Notes under the pieces: generated by a model
Told to the model about the DNA's origin: nothing
Seen by the model: only the letters and a program-made list of their open reading frames with translations
Databases searched by the model: none
NCBI RefSeq assembly: GCF_024181405.1
Contig: NZ_CP051302.1
Coordinates: 372,001-436,000 of the forward strand
Source of the DNA: Treponema denticola
GTDB lineage: Bacteria > Spirochaetota > Spirochaetia > Treponematales > Treponemataceae
Direction: 5' to 3'
DNA length: 64,000 bases
In this document: positions 1 through 9,900 of the stretch, in pieces
How the letters are laid out: each line of letters opens with the position of its first letter
How positions within the stretch are numbered: the stretch's first letter is position 1
Translations under genes and position numbers: made by a program

Positions 1-1
1 A

Positions 2-85
2 TCGTCAGGCCGCGGTTTTTCGGGCGGAGGATTTTCAGGAGGAGGCGGCAGCTTCGGCGGAGGCGGTGCCTCGGGAGGTTGGTAG
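2..85 (+). CDS. C-terminal end of a TPM/YgcG-family protein (partial)
   Basis: The reading frame is open from the window edge to a TAG at 83-85 and encodes a Gly/Ser/Phe-rich tail (GGFSGGGGSFGGGGASGGW). Such a tail is characteristic of the C-terminus of TPM-domain (YgcG/DUF477) membrane proteins, which end in a glycine-rich stretch closing with GGGGASG. Only about 27 codons are visible, so the call rests on the tail alone. The next gene begins two bases after the stop, and its ribosome binding site (GGAGGT) lies inside this gene, so the two are probably cotranscribed. Confidence 0.7.
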   Translation, partial: SSGRGFSGGGFSGGGGSFGGGGASGGW

Positions 86-86
86 T

Positions 87-830
87 ATGAGTAAGGTTCT
101 TAATTTTGCTCACAGAGGTTTCAGAAGTAAGTATCCCGAAAACACGATGCTTGCTTTTTCTAAAGCAGCGGACTTGGGTGTTGACGGTATAGAGTTTGAT
201 GTTCATCTTTCTTCCGACGGTGTACCCGTTATTATTCATGATGAATCATTGGATAGAACCTGTAATGCTTCAGGTCTTGTAAAAGATTTTTCCTTTGCAG
301 ATTTAAAAAAGATAAATGCCGCAGCAAATTTTAAAAGTTCGGAAGCTGCAAGCGGAATAAAACATTTGGATGAAAAGATTCCTTCTCTTGAAGAGTATTT
401 TGATTTTATAAAGAATAAGGATATTATTTCCAACATCGAATTAAAGACAGGTGTCTTTGAATATCCTGGAATAGAAGAAAAGGTATATGCTCTTTTAAAG
501 AAATATAATCTGCAAGACAAATGTATAATTTCTTCTTTTAATCATGAAAGTGTTTTGAGAATGAAAAAGATAGATTCTTCTCTTGTATGCGGCTTTTTGG
601 TTGATTCTTGGGATTTGCACCCGGCCGCGTATTTAAAGAAGTACGGCGTAGAATGTTATCATCCCCCTGCATATAGGCTTACAAAAGAATTCGTAGATGA
701 GCTTCATAATGAAGATCTTAGGGTCAATGCTTGGTTCGGCTCAATCCAAACGGACTATACCCAAGTTTTAAGCACAGGTTTGGATTCGATTATAACGGAC
801 TATCCCGATAAGATTGCCGCTTTATTATAA
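87..830 (+). CDS. glycerophosphodiester phosphodiesterase family protein
   Basis: This 247-residue protein is a GDPD-type TIM barrel. The N-terminus carries the family signature: His9-Arg10 (AHRG), Glu18-Asn-Thr, Glu36/Asp38 (EFDVHLSSDG) and His51 (IIHDESLDRT), which hold the metal and the catalytic pair. The family hydrolyses glycerophosphodiesters from phospholipid turnover to glycerol-3-phosphate plus an alcohol. No signal peptide is seen, so it is probably cytoplasmic. The ATG at 87 is chosen because it sits 8 nt after GGAGGT and just before the conserved barrel. A start at 66 would add seven residues inside the upstream gene. A patatin-like lipase follows at 875, suggesting a lipid-turnover neighbourhood. 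Confidence 0.9.
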   Translation: MSKVLNFAHRGFRSKYPENTMLAFSKAADLGVDGIEFDVHLSSDGVPVIIHDESLDRTCNASGLVKDFSFADLKKINAAANFKSSEAASGIKHLDEKIPSLEEYFDFIKNKDIISNIELKTGVFEYPGIEEKVYALLKKYNLQDKCIISSFNHESVLRMKKIDSSLVCGFLVDSWDLHPAAYLKKYGVECYHPPAYRLTKEFVDELHNEDLRVNAWFGSIQTDYTQVLSTGLDSIITDYPDKIAALL

Positions 831-862
831 AGGTTCCTCTAGTATAAATTTTAAAATATAGA

Positions 863-868
863 TATAAT
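863..868 (+). promoter_or_regulatory. -10 box of a probable leaderless promoter (patatin gene)
   Basis: A consensus TATAAT ends 6 nt before the ATG at 875, which places the expected transcription start on or next to the A of the ATG. No Shine-Dalgarno sequence is present, and no good -35 element is visible at 17 +/- 1 nt. Confidence 0.45.
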
Positions 869-874
869 TATATT

Positions 875-1786
875 ATGAAATGGGCATTGGTTTTATCGGG
901 CGGAGGCGCAAAGGGCCTTGCCTATATTGGAATGTTTAAAGCTCTTGAAGAATTGGAATATCCGCTTCCTGATTGTATTGTCGGATGTTCCATTGGAGCA
1001 ATTATCGGCGGGCTCTATGCTTCAGGCATGACCGTAGATGAGATGATTTCTTTCTTTTCAAAAAATTTTGAATTGACCGATTATCTTGATGTATCGCATT
1101 TGGGTTTTGGGCTGACTAAGCTGACAAGGTTTTTACAAATAGGTGCAAGTTTAAACAATTTAATTTCTCATCAGGGAGCAGACTCCGGTGAAAGGAGCTT
1201 AACTCTTTTTAAAAAACTTTCCTGTTATCAAACCTTTGATCAGCTTAAGATTCCTTTCTATTGTAATGCAACCGATTTATGTGAAGGGAATGAAGTAGTT
1301 TTTGATAAGGGCTTTTTGGCTGATGCGATGAGAGCTTCATACTCCTATCCCGGTTTTTTTGCTCCGTTTAATTATAACGGAAAACTTTTTGTAGACGGTT
1401 GTGTAAAAAACAATACGCCTGTTTGGATTGCCAAGGAGAAAGGTTTTAAAAATATCTTGGCTGTAACGCTTGGGACTTTTAAGACGATAAATAATGATGA
1501 TCTGGATTCTTCAATTTCAGTTTTAACAAGATGTTTGGAAGTGGCTGCGATAAGATCCGATTATAGTGTATGCAATACTCCAACCCATATCCTTGATATT
1601 GATACCGACACAGTTTCTCATGACTTTTCGGATCCGCTCTCACAAATTCAAATGGGATATTCCATAACTATGAATAATAAAAAAGAGCTTCTTGAATTTT
1701 TCCAAAAAGGACTTTCCGGCTTTTTGAACCGTAGGCGCATGACCAAAAAAACTGCTAAAAGGCTGAAAAATGAAAAAGTTTTTTAA
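875..1786 (+). CDS. patatin-like phospholipase family protein
   Basis: The 303-residue protein has the patatin fold signatures: an oxyanion-hole glycine run GGGAKG (residues 9-14), the nucleophile elbow GCSIG with Ser39, and the second member of the catalytic dyad in FVDGCVKNN near residue 173, where the usual DG[GA] is DGC. Bacterial members are acyl hydrolases on membrane lipids. No signal peptide is visible, so the site of action is unclear; the RssA/YlbK-like class is cytoplasmic. The ATG has no ribosome binding site and lies 6 nt after a TATAAT, so translation is probably from a leaderless mRNA. The last 17 bases overlap the next gene. Confidence 0.88.
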   Translation: MKWALVLSGGGAKGLAYIGMFKALEELEYPLPDCIVGCSIGAIIGGLYASGMTVDEMISFFSKNFELTDYLDVSHLGFGLTKLTRFLQIGASLNNLISHQGADSGERSLTLFKKLSCYQTFDQLKIPFYCNATDLCEGNEVVFDKGFLADAMRASYSYPGFFAPFNYNGKLFVDGCVKNNTPVWIAKEKGFKNILAVTLGTFKTINNDDLDSSISVLTRCLEVAAIRSDYSVCNTPTHILDIDTDTVSHDFSDPLSQIQMGYSITMNNKKELLEFFQKGLSGFLNRRRMTKKTAKRLKNEKVF

Positions 1787-2120
1787 AAGAATTAGGCTTC
1801 TTGATGTTATAATACTTGCTGTAATTATTGTATTTATAACTTCGACAGCTCTTTTTATATATTCGGCAGACAGCTCTACTCTTTATCTATCGGTGCGGAC
1901 ACCAAAAGGAGATTGGATATACCCTATGGATACGGATATATCTTTTGTTGTTGAGGGTGAAACAGGGCCTGTAAGTATAAGAATTGAAAACAATGAAGCC
2001 TTTGTTGTCAGCTCAACTTGCTCGAATAAAACCTGTATAACGGCTCCGAAATTAAAAAATCACGGTGATTGGAATGCCTGCCTGCCGAATAAGGTATTTT
2101 TATCCGTCGAGAAAAAATAA
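1770..2120 (+). CDS. NusG domain II-containing protein
   Basis: The 116-residue protein has one N-terminal membrane anchor (about residues 10-30, LLDVIILAVIIVFITSTALF). A small extracytoplasmic domain follows, ending in the pattern SNKTC-x8-NHGDWNACLPN that is typical of the NusG_II domain family. The two cysteines and the Gly-x-x-xxCLPN core are conserved in that family, whose role in bacteria is unknown. It overlaps the patatin gene by 17 nt in another frame, which suggests translational coupling. It is not a transcription factor despite the domain name. Confidence 0.8.
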   Translation: MKKFFKRIRLLDVIILAVIIVFITSTALFIYSADSSTLYLSVRTPKGDWIYPMDTDISFVVEGETGPVSIRIENNEAFVVSSTCSNKTCITAPKLKNHGDWNACLPNKVFLSVEKK

Positions 2121-2171
2121 AGCTTTCTTAATGTTTTTTTAATATGCCGGCATTTTAGCATATCGGCTCCC

Positions 2172-2200
2172 TTGTTTTTTTTTAAGATTTGATGTAATAT
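2172..2200 (+). promoter_or_regulatory. promoter with very short leader for the NeuB-family gene
   Basis: TTGTTT (2172-2177), a 17-nt spacer and TAATAT (2195-2200). The ATG at 2211 is 10 nt after the -10 box and there is no Shine-Dalgarno sequence, so the transcript would have a leader of only about 4 nt. Confidence 0.45.
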
Positions 2201-2210
2201 TTTCCATATT

Positions 2211-3350
2211 ATGTGCGGGAAATACGGATACTTTAAACTCGGTTCGGAAATTTTTTCAGTAGAAAATCCTCTTACGATTGCCGAAATAGGAACAAGTCAT
2301 AACGGATCTATTCAAAAAGCAATGAATTTAATAGATGCGGCTGCGGAAGCTGGAGCAAAGGCTGTAAAATTTCAAATTGTTTATGCCGATGAAATTCTTC
2401 ATCCGAATACGGGCTATGTTGATTTGCCTACGGGAAAAATTCCTCTATATGATCGTTTTAAAAGTTTGGAACTTCCTATAAGTTTTTACAAAGAGCTTGC
2501 CGAATACAGCCGATCAAAAAAACTTTTGTTTTCGGCCAGCCCCTTCGGGCTTAGATCTGCTGAAGAACTTGCCGCATTAAAACCCGATTTTATAAAAATA
2601 GCTTCACCAGAACTTAATTATGTACAGCTTTTAAAATACTGCGCTGGTTTTAATATCCCTATGATTTTATCGAGCGGGGTTTCCATTTTAAAAGATATTG
2701 AAAAGGCTGTCAGTTTTTTACGTTCTGAAAATAAGGATTTGCCTCTGGCTTTGCTTCACTGTATTACATCTTATCCCGCACCCGAAAAGGAATACAATGT
2801 TTCGGTAATAAAAAACTTGAGCCGTATCTTCGGTATTTCATGCGGAGTAAGCGATCATTCTTTAGATCCGATTTTAGTTCCGGTCTTAACGCTCGCAGCA
2901 GGCGGTTTTATAATAGAAAAACATATCTGTCTTTCCCGTAAAGAAGAAGGCTTGGATGATCCTGTTGCTTTAGAACCTGATATGTTTAAAAAAATGTGCT
3001 CCGCCTTAAATTCCTTTTCTAAAAAAACTTATGATGAAATTATAGAGGGCTTAACAAAATTAAACTATTCCCTTGAGCTTATAAACGAAGTTATAGGATC
3101 GGGAGAAAAAAAATTGAGTCCGGCTGAAACTAAAAACTACGGCCGTACAAACAGATCTATTCATTATCTTCACGATTTAAAAAAGGGAGATGTAATGACC
3201 GATAAGGATATTGCCGTTTTAAGAACGGAAAAAATTTTATCGCCGGGGGAGGCTCCTGAGATGTTCGATAGTTTTATTGGAGCCGTTTTACAAAGAGCCG
3301 TTAAGTCCGGTGAAGGCTTATTAATGGAAGATTTTCTTACAAGGAAATAA
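2211..3350 (+). CDS. N-acetylneuraminate/nonulosonate synthase family protein (NeuB-like)
   Basis: The 379-residue protein has the NeuB TIM-barrel pattern (LTIAEIGTSHNG near residue 22, AGAKAVKFQ near 48, KIASPE, ILSSG, LHCITSYPAP, GISCGVSDHSLD, IIEKHICLSR). A C-terminal SAF/antifreeze-like domain (NRSIHYLHDLKKGDVMTDKDIAVLR) follows from about residue 300. The family condenses phosphoenolpyruvate with a mannosamine-type sugar to make sialic, legionaminic or pseudaminic acids; the exact sugar cannot be read from sequence. No other nonulosonate genes are adjacent. T. denticola flagellins are reported to carry a glycan, so a role in a surface or flagellar sugar is possible but is inference. No ribosome binding site precedes the ATG. 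Confidence 0.85.
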   Translation: MCGKYGYFKLGSEIFSVENPLTIAEIGTSHNGSIQKAMNLIDAAAEAGAKAVKFQIVYADEILHPNTGYVDLPTGKIPLYDRFKSLELPISFYKELAEYSRSKKLLFSASPFGLRSAEELAALKPDFIKIASPELNYVQLLKYCAGFNIPMILSSGVSILKDIEKAVSFLRSENKDLPLALLHCITSYPAPEKEYNVSVIKNLSRIFGISCGVSDHSLDPILVPVLTLAAGGFIIEKHICLSRKEEGLDDPVALEPDMFKKMCSALNSFSKKTYDEIIEGLTKLNYSLELINEVIGSGEKKLSPAETKNYGRTNRSIHYLHDLKKGDVMTDKDIAVLRTEKILSPGEAPEMFDSFIGAVLQRAVKSGEGLLMEDFLTRK

Positions 3351-3353
3351 GAT

Positions 3354-3767
3354 ATGAGTAAAAACTATTATAATGATATGGGGAATATTTTACGGGATGC
3401 TCTTACCTCTGATGACGATCCTTTTGAAGCGGCTGCTCAAAGATCAACCGGACGCTACCGTACAATTGGAGGACGGATGGAGAGGCGGCCGCCGCCTAAA
3501 GTAAATAAAGAGGCTTTAAGAATTCCTGTTCCTCCTGAACTTATAGAAGATTTTGCCGTTTTAAATGTTTTATCGGGAGTGCCTCTTGATGAATGTAAAA
3601 GATCATGGAAGCGTTTAATAAAAAAGCATCATCCTGATGTTCAAAGCTCGCCTGCAAAGCAGGCTGAAGCAAATATGATAATAAGACGCATAAATAATTC
3701 TTATCGTAAAATAGAAACTTGGTTTAAGACAGGAAAGATTTTATCCGAAAAAGACTTAAACTCATAA
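3354..3767 (+). CDS. J-domain (DnaJ-like) protein
   Basis: This 137-residue protein ends in a J-domain. The stretch from about residue 65 contains VLNVLSGVPLDECKRSWKRLIKK followed by the invariant HPD motif at residues 93-95 and a third helix (NMIIRRINNSYRKIETW). The HPD loop stimulates the ATPase of a DnaK-type Hsp70. The N-terminal 60 residues are polar and Pro/Arg-rich with no recognisable domain, and there are no Gly/Phe or zinc-finger regions, so this is a type III J-protein with an unknown client. The start lies 3 nt after the preceding stop with AAGGAAATAAG upstream, implying an operon. Confidence 0.85.
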   Translation: MSKNYYNDMGNILRDALTSDDDPFEAAAQRSTGRYRTIGGRMERRPPPKVNKEALRIPVPPELIEDFAVLNVLSGVPLDECKRSWKRLIKKHHPDVQSSPAKQAEANMIIRRINNSYRKIETWFKTGKILSEKDLNS

Positions 3768-3778
3768 GGGTTTACAAA

Positions 3779-5728
3779 TTGAAAAGGGCTTTTTTTTTAA
3801 TTTTATTATTTTTTTTCTTGCAGACTGTGTATTCCGAAAATACTATTTATGAGCTGGGACCTAAAAGTGAAGACATAATTGTTTTTACTGCTGCAAGGAA
3901 CCAAAATAATGAGTCAACCTTTTCTACAGAACTTTTAGAAAATTTTGCAAAAGAGCTAAAGGAATTACCTCTCCAAATAAGTGTTATAATTGCAATTACC
4001 GATAATGATTTTCCTGATCTGCCTGAAAGTATCAATATAATAGAATCTCAAAACACAAAAAAACTTATTTCAAAAATAAATGAAAGTAAATCACGCCTTG
4101 TGTTCGTTTTATCGGATGGTCCTTCCGATAGAGCCGTATTAAGTGTAGGGGCTGTAAAAAAGACTTCACCTCCATGGATGTTAAAAGATTTACAGGCTAT
4201 TTTACAAAAGCAGAATATTCCCGTCGGTTTTAAATATAATAATATTATCCTTTATCGTCTTGGTATCATCAGTGATAATATGTTGGCAGAGTATTTAAAA
4301 GAAGATATCCCTGCGATAAAAATATCTTATGGAGCCGATATACGCCCTGTTTTACTCTCTTTAATAAATACTTACACCCAAGGGATTTCATCGGAATGGG
4401 ATAAACACTATAATATAAAAAATTTTTTTGGTCTTAGAGTTATAAGTGAAAAAATATTAGTGCTTTTAGTAATAGGAGTAACTTTATTAGGCCTTTTTTA
4501 TATTTTTATATTCAGTTTCTTATTCGACAAAAGAAGAGAAAAGAATATAAGGGATCTTCTGTTGTTGTGGCGAGTTCCTGTTTTCTTTTTTATAATTAGT
4601 TTATTTGCCCTATACATGGGGGAATATCTTACAACCCTTTTATTTTCTATTAAATTCGGTTTTCAAGATTCTATTAAATTTCTGCCTGTCACGGCTATTT
4701 TATTAAAAATATTATTTTCCATTATAATAGTTTCTTTATTTGCATATGTAAACAGATATTTAAAACTGCCCAATAATATTTTTATCTATGGGTACTTGGC
4801 AAGTATCGCTTGTTTTTTTAATATATTTATTTTTTCGCGAGTAGATTTATCATTGGCAATTATAGTATTGGAAATTTATATTTTATCTTTTTTTTCTTAT
4901 CATTTTAAAAGACTATTCGCTCAAATACTCTTCCTTATTTTAAATATCTTATTGTTGGTTTATTATTTTGAGGATGTGTTATTTATTAAAGACAATCTTA
5001 TTGATATTTTATTTTATGCAAATAATACGTTGGCTGCAATGTTTATCCTCCCATATATGTTAATGTTTATACGGTTATTTATGCAGTTAAAAAAAGAACG
5101 GCCGGGGATAAAATATATGTACCACAAGATTATAGGATCAATAACATTGATTACCTTCGTTTTTATTGGTTTGATTTTAACTTATCCGTCATTTTTGCAC
5201 CCGAAAAATAAAAAGGAATTTGTTTTATATAATATTGAAAATGGTCATCAATATATCTCTTTTATTTCCGATATAAAAAATGAAACCGAAATAATAGATG
5301 ACGATAACGAGCTTTATCGATTATCAGATATTAAGGAAGAAGATTTTATAAAAGTTCAGGCCCGTACACAAAATTATCTTGAGCGTATTATAGGCGAAGT
5401 GAATATAAATCCGCTTATTAAAGCAGCAGTTATACAGGTTATTATAAGCCGCAGTGCCGGATTCCCGGTTTATGAAGCAAATATGGATTTTAAAAAATCA
5501 AATGAAGGAAAGAATGCGGAATTTATTTCGCCTATTAACTTGACGGAACCTTTTTCTATAAAATTTTCGGGAGAGAAAAATGCCGTATTGCATGTACAAA
5601 TTCTTGCATGGTTTTATGACAATCCGCTAAATCCTGATTTTGAATTTTTAAACGATAATTTAAAGAATAAAAAAATCATTTTTCATGTTATAAAAGAATT
5701 TGATTTGCTGCCCAAAGCGGAGTCTTAA
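3779..5728 (+). CDS. unrecognised polytopic membrane protein with extracytoplasmic N-terminal domain
   Basis: The 649-residue protein opens with a signal peptide or anchor (residues 1-20, rich in Phe/Leu). An extracytoplasmic domain of about 200 residues follows, then roughly eight membrane segments between residues 220 and 475, and a soluble C-terminal domain. I recognise no catalytic motif. The start codon is TTG at 3779; no ATG lies nearby upstream of the hydrophobic segment, so TTG is the best choice. It sits 11 nt behind the J-domain gene and 1 nt ahead of dinB, so the genes are probably one transcription unit. It is strongly A/T-biased with many Phe/Ile/Leu codons, as expected for a membrane protein. 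Confidence 0.75.
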   Translation: MKRAFFLILLFFFLQTVYSENTIYELGPKSEDIIVFTAARNQNNESTFSTELLENFAKELKELPLQISVIIAITDNDFPDLPESINIIESQNTKKLISKINESKSRLVFVLSDGPSDRAVLSVGAVKKTSPPWMLKDLQAILQKQNIPVGFKYNNIILYRLGIISDNMLAEYLKEDIPAIKISYGADIRPVLLSLINTYTQGISSEWDKHYNIKNFFGLRVISEKILVLLVIGVTLLGLFYIFIFSFLFDKRREKNIRDLLLLWRVPVFFFIISLFALYMGEYLTTLLFSIKFGFQDSIKFLPVTAILLKILFSIIIVSLFAYVNRYLKLPNNIFIYGYLASIACFFNIFIFSRVDLSLAIIVLEIYILSFFSYHFKRLFAQILFLILNILLLVYYFEDVLFIKDNLIDILFYANNTLAAMFILPYMLMFIRLFMQLKKERPGIKYMYHKIIGSITLITFVFIGLILTYPSFLHPKNKKEFVLYNIENGHQYISFISDIKNETEIIDDDNELYRLSDIKEEDFIKVQARTQNYLERIIGEVNINPLIKAAVIQVIISRSAGFPVYEANMDFKKSNEGKNAEFISPINLTEPFSIKFSGEKNAVLHVQILAWFYDNPLNPDFEFLNDNLKNKKIIFHVIKEFDLLPKAES

Positions 5729-5729
5729 G

Positions 5730-6917
5730 ATGGCGACAGAAAAAGTTTTTTTTCATGTTGATATCGATGCCTTTTTCGCTTCCGTTGAACAGCTTGATAA
5801 TCCGGAGTATATGGGTAAACCTGTAATTGTCGGCGGCCAATCTGAAAGAGGTGTTGTTTCAACTTGTTCCTATGAGGCCAGAAAATTTGGAGTTCATTCA
5901 GCGATGCCTATTTTACAGGCTAGAAAACTTTGTCCAAGCGGTATATTTTTAAGAGGCCGCATGGATCGGTATCATGAAAAATCAAAAGAAGTTATGTCTA
6001 TTTTTAAAGATTTTACTCCCGAAATAAAACAAATTTCCGTAGATGAAGCATTTTTAAATATGACGGGAATGGAAAAAATATTCGGCATGCCTAAAAATTC
6101 CGCACTTCTATTAAAAAAGACTATAAAGGAAGAAACGGGTTTAACCGTTTCTGTGGGTTGTGCTCAAAATAAATATATTGCAAAAATAGCATCCGGACGC
6201 TCAAAGCCTGACGGACTTTTTATTGTGCCTGCCGGTGAAGAAATTGATTTTATGAAAAGTCTTCCCTTAAAAGATGTATGGGGAGTAGGGGGAAAGACCA
6301 GAGAAAGACTTATTGCTGCAGGTTTGACTACCGTACCCCAAATTTTTAGTTCAAGCGAACATCTTTTACAGAGTATTTTAGGAAATGCATCCGGCAGTTT
6401 TTTGTTCCGGGCTGTACGGGGGGAGCTTTATGATGTTTTTAGCGACGATGTCAAATCTCATTCGATAAGTACGGAGCGAACTTTTGAGCATGATTTATTT
6501 TCTCATGCTGAGATAGATGATGTTATGTTTTATCTTGCATCTGAGCTTATGTATAGAATATTTGATGAGAAGGTAAAAGGGAAAACCGTTTCAGTAAAAA
6601 TACGCTATAATGATTTTACTACTGTTTCAGTTCAATTGACAGGAGCGGTTGTTAACGATACTCAGGATTTGTTTGAGCGGGCAAGAGAGCTTTTTTACAA
6701 AAAATTCGATAATAAAACGCCCATAAGGCTGCTGGGCTTATGCATTATGAATATTGAATCAGATCTTCCCGAAGCACAAACAGAATTATTTTACAGCAAA
6801 AAAAATATAAAAAAAAGAAAGATTGAAGAAACTATGTATGCCCTTACAAAAAAAGAGGGAAAGAATATTTTAAAGCCTGCGCGTCTTTTAAAAAAAGATA
6901 AGGATGGCCTTGAATGA
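5730..6917 (+). CDS. dinB: DNA polymerase IV
   Basis: This 395-residue Y-family polymerase carries the N-terminal active-site aspartate motif (HVDIDAFFASVEQ, Asp11), the YEARKFGV and SAMPILQARKLCP finger/palm segments, and the second catalytic motif ISVDEAFLNMTG. It then has the KYIAKIASGRSKPDG and WGVGGKTRERL helix-hairpin-helix regions and a little-finger domain. It performs error-prone translesion synthesis past lesions and mispaired primers. The ATG at 5730 lies directly before the motif and 1 nt after the upstream stop; an upstream start at 5700 would overlap the membrane protein gene. Its stop overlaps the next ATG (ATGA). Being sandwiched between a membrane protein and an envelope protein is unusual for dinB. 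Confidence 0.95.
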   Translation: MATEKVFFHVDIDAFFASVEQLDNPEYMGKPVIVGGQSERGVVSTCSYEARKFGVHSAMPILQARKLCPSGIFLRGRMDRYHEKSKEVMSIFKDFTPEIKQISVDEAFLNMTGMEKIFGMPKNSALLLKKTIKEETGLTVSVGCAQNKYIAKIASGRSKPDGLFIVPAGEEIDFMKSLPLKDVWGVGGKTRERLIAAGLTTVPQIFSSSEHLLQSILGNASGSFLFRAVRGELYDVFSDDVKSHSISTERTFEHDLFSHAEIDDVMFYLASELMYRIFDEKVKGKTVSVKIRYNDFTTVSVQLTGAVVNDTQDLFERARELFYKKFDNKTPIRLLGLCIMNIESDLPEAQTELFYSKKNIKKRKIEETMYALTKKEGKNILKPARLLKKDKDGLE

Positions 6918-9900
6918 AAAAAATATTTTCAATTGCGTTCTGTATTTTTTTGTTAAGCTTTGCACACGGTTTTGAAAATGATGAAAACCCAAATGTAGAT
7001 TTTGGTATTGATTTAATTAAGAATAGAACAGGAGAAAATAAGGCCGGTCAATATTTTAAAAATTTCGATAAAGAAAATACTGTTCTTTTTTTGGACGGAT
7101 TTTGGGATCTTGAATTTTTAGGACTTTCAAGCTTTGAATTTTTTGACGGTTATGCAAAAGTAAATTCTTTTCAAGGCGTATTTAAACAAAAAGCCAATTT
7201 ATCGTTATTGCTGTTATTGAACAATGCATTTTATTTTGAAACTCTTTATAAAGACGATTATAAAAAAAGTACTTTAGCTTTAGGTTATTTTGGAAAAGAA
7301 GATTCTCCTATAAAACATATTCGTGCAGGTAATAGTAATATAAAATTTCCGTTTAATTATGGGTATATAAATACGGGAGGCGGTAAGTTCATAAGTCCCG
7401 GTATCATGGGGACTTTTGCAGGGGATAAATGGAATGCCGATGCTATGCTTCGATATGAAAGCTCCGAATATAATTCAAAAACATATTACGGCAGTACGGA
7501 AGTTATAGAAAATAAAATTTCGATTAATGCTTGGCAAAGAGCGAGACATTTTTATATACCTGTAGATAGCCTATATGGAAAACCCGTCTTGGTTTTTGTT
7601 AAAGATTTTGCAGGAGCACAATGGCGGCCGTTAAGTCCTGATGAATTTTCGATTGACCCTCGTTTAAAAGTTTTATCGTTAAAAAAATCTTACCCCGAAG
7701 GAGTGGCTATAAATTATTTTGATTTAGAGAGCAATCCTGCTGATATGAACAATCCTGCAAATAAGCATTTAGATAATGTCAAAACCTATTTTTCAATCTT
7801 GGGCTCTATTCCTGCGGTAACTGAAGTGGTTTCTTCTATTCTTTATAATGTTATCGGTTATAAAAAAACTATTTTTGGTAAAGATTGTTTGATTTTAAAA
7901 GAGAAAAAATTTTCGCCCTTTGAAATTGCATCGCGGTATAATGAACCTCAAGTCAAAGGCGATTCCTCCATATCCGTTGTTGATACGCATAATCAGAGCG
8001 TCAATAATGATTTTACTGCGAATATAGAAACAACCGATAATTTTTTAAGCGGTTTTCAAAAGTTACAATTTGTTCAGGTTTTGGATTCAAGTAAGGATTA
8101 TGATTTTATTAATCCTCAACAAATGTTTCCTTTCCGCAAGACGGATTATAAGATATATCTTCCTGACAATTCCGATGAGACCGATCTAAGTTTACAAATA
8201 TTATGTAAAAATTATACGCCAACGGCGGGTTTTATTTTGCCGGATACGGCTATTCCGGGAAGTATTCGTGTTTTAAAAAATAAAATAAGGATATTTAACT
8301 TTTCTTATAATGAATCTAATCATACTTTGACAATAAATGAACCTGTTTTTTCAAATGATATTATAGAAATTCAATGGAAGGAAGGTTTGACATATTCGGA
8401 TTCCGGTACTACAAGGTTTGCAGCAGGAGCACATTGGAAGCCGGTTAAAGGTTTGAATATCTTTTTTGCAGGTTCCGGCGATTGGGAAAATACGAATAAA
8501 ACTAATCCTATTGATATATATAAACTTTCAAGCGGTATAGATTATCAAAATCAAAAAATAAAAACGGGAACAGCCGTAGGCTTTGAAGCCGATGTTGATC
8601 GTAATAAAAAGGCAAGAGAACAAATTTACTCTTTTCAAAACAAAGCATATTTTAATTATAGTTTTGCCGGGTCTTTATATTCTAAAAATGATGTGCCTAT
8701 TTTTTCTAATCTTTTGTTTAATTTTGAAGAAAATTTTATAAGCAATAAAACATCTTTAAATCTTCATACAAAAACTAATGCCGCTCTTGATATTTGGAAG
8801 ATAAAATTGGCAGGCTTGATATCTTTAAAGGCTGACTTTTTATCAAAAAAATCGGGATTGAATATTATTGAAAGTTACGGTCATTCCGTAATAATACCGA
8901 TTTATTTTTTTAGTGCTTCAGAAGATTTTTTTGTTAACATATATGATTCTATATTAAGGCGTGAATGTAAAATAGATTTTCAAAAATATATAGATGTAAA
9001 TTATATTACCGCTATTGATTACAATAAAGACTATACGTCTCAAAAAATATTTACATCAATTGCACCTATTATTCCTCAGGCAAAATTCGGAACAATATAT
9101 ACTCAGATAAATTTTTCCGTGGGACAAAAATATAAAACTATTTTTAATCCTTCATCTTTATCTTATGATGAGGCATGGAAAAAAAGCTTAATCGATATGT
9201 ATTCGCCGGGTGAAAAAAATGCCGAAAACAGAACCGCAGATATAAAATTTTTATTTAATTATTTTGCAAATGAAGAAGATAAAACAGGTATCAGGTTATC
9301 GGGTTTAAATTTTGAAGCTTTTTCAAAAACGAATTTTCAAAATAAAAAGCAAAAAGAATCCGGTGATGAAACGGGTATTGAAATTTCCATACCATTTAAT
9401 ACCGGCAAAATGTTTTTTTCACCGATTATAAAAAGGAAAGTTACAAAAGAGAAAAAAGCTATAGAAGCTGAAAAACTTGAATCCTATGCCTTAGATTTGA
9501 ATTCTTTGTTTACAGGCCTAGGCGAACAATATTGGCTTTTTTCAAAACCGTTTTTTTATGATATGTTTGACCAAAAAATAAACAGTCAGATTCAAACCGA
9601 GAATAAAAACTTATTTTACAGCTTCTTTAATTCTTACGGGTTTAACCTTTCAAGGTTGATAAGCGGGACTATTAAAGATGTATATACTCCCTTGGAATTC
9701 GGTACGGCTGTATCAAGATTAGTACAGTCTTCTCAATTAAATTCCGGACAAAGCAATATATACGGACTTGATTTTTCTTTTAGGTATACGGCTTTAAATA
9801 TTTCAGGTAAATACGGTTATTTTAGTTGGTTCGATTTTTATGATGAAGATGAATTAAACCGGCTTTATAAATTCGGCTTTTCGTTTGGAAAAGACTTTTT

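Noticed and set aside
2144..2168. Terminator suggested by ATGCCGGCAT (2144-2153) and the T-run at 2172-2182
   Set aside because: The palindrome and the T-run are too far apart, and the pairing with CGGC at 2164-2167 is only 4 bp. The T-run also forms part of the promoter of the next gene.
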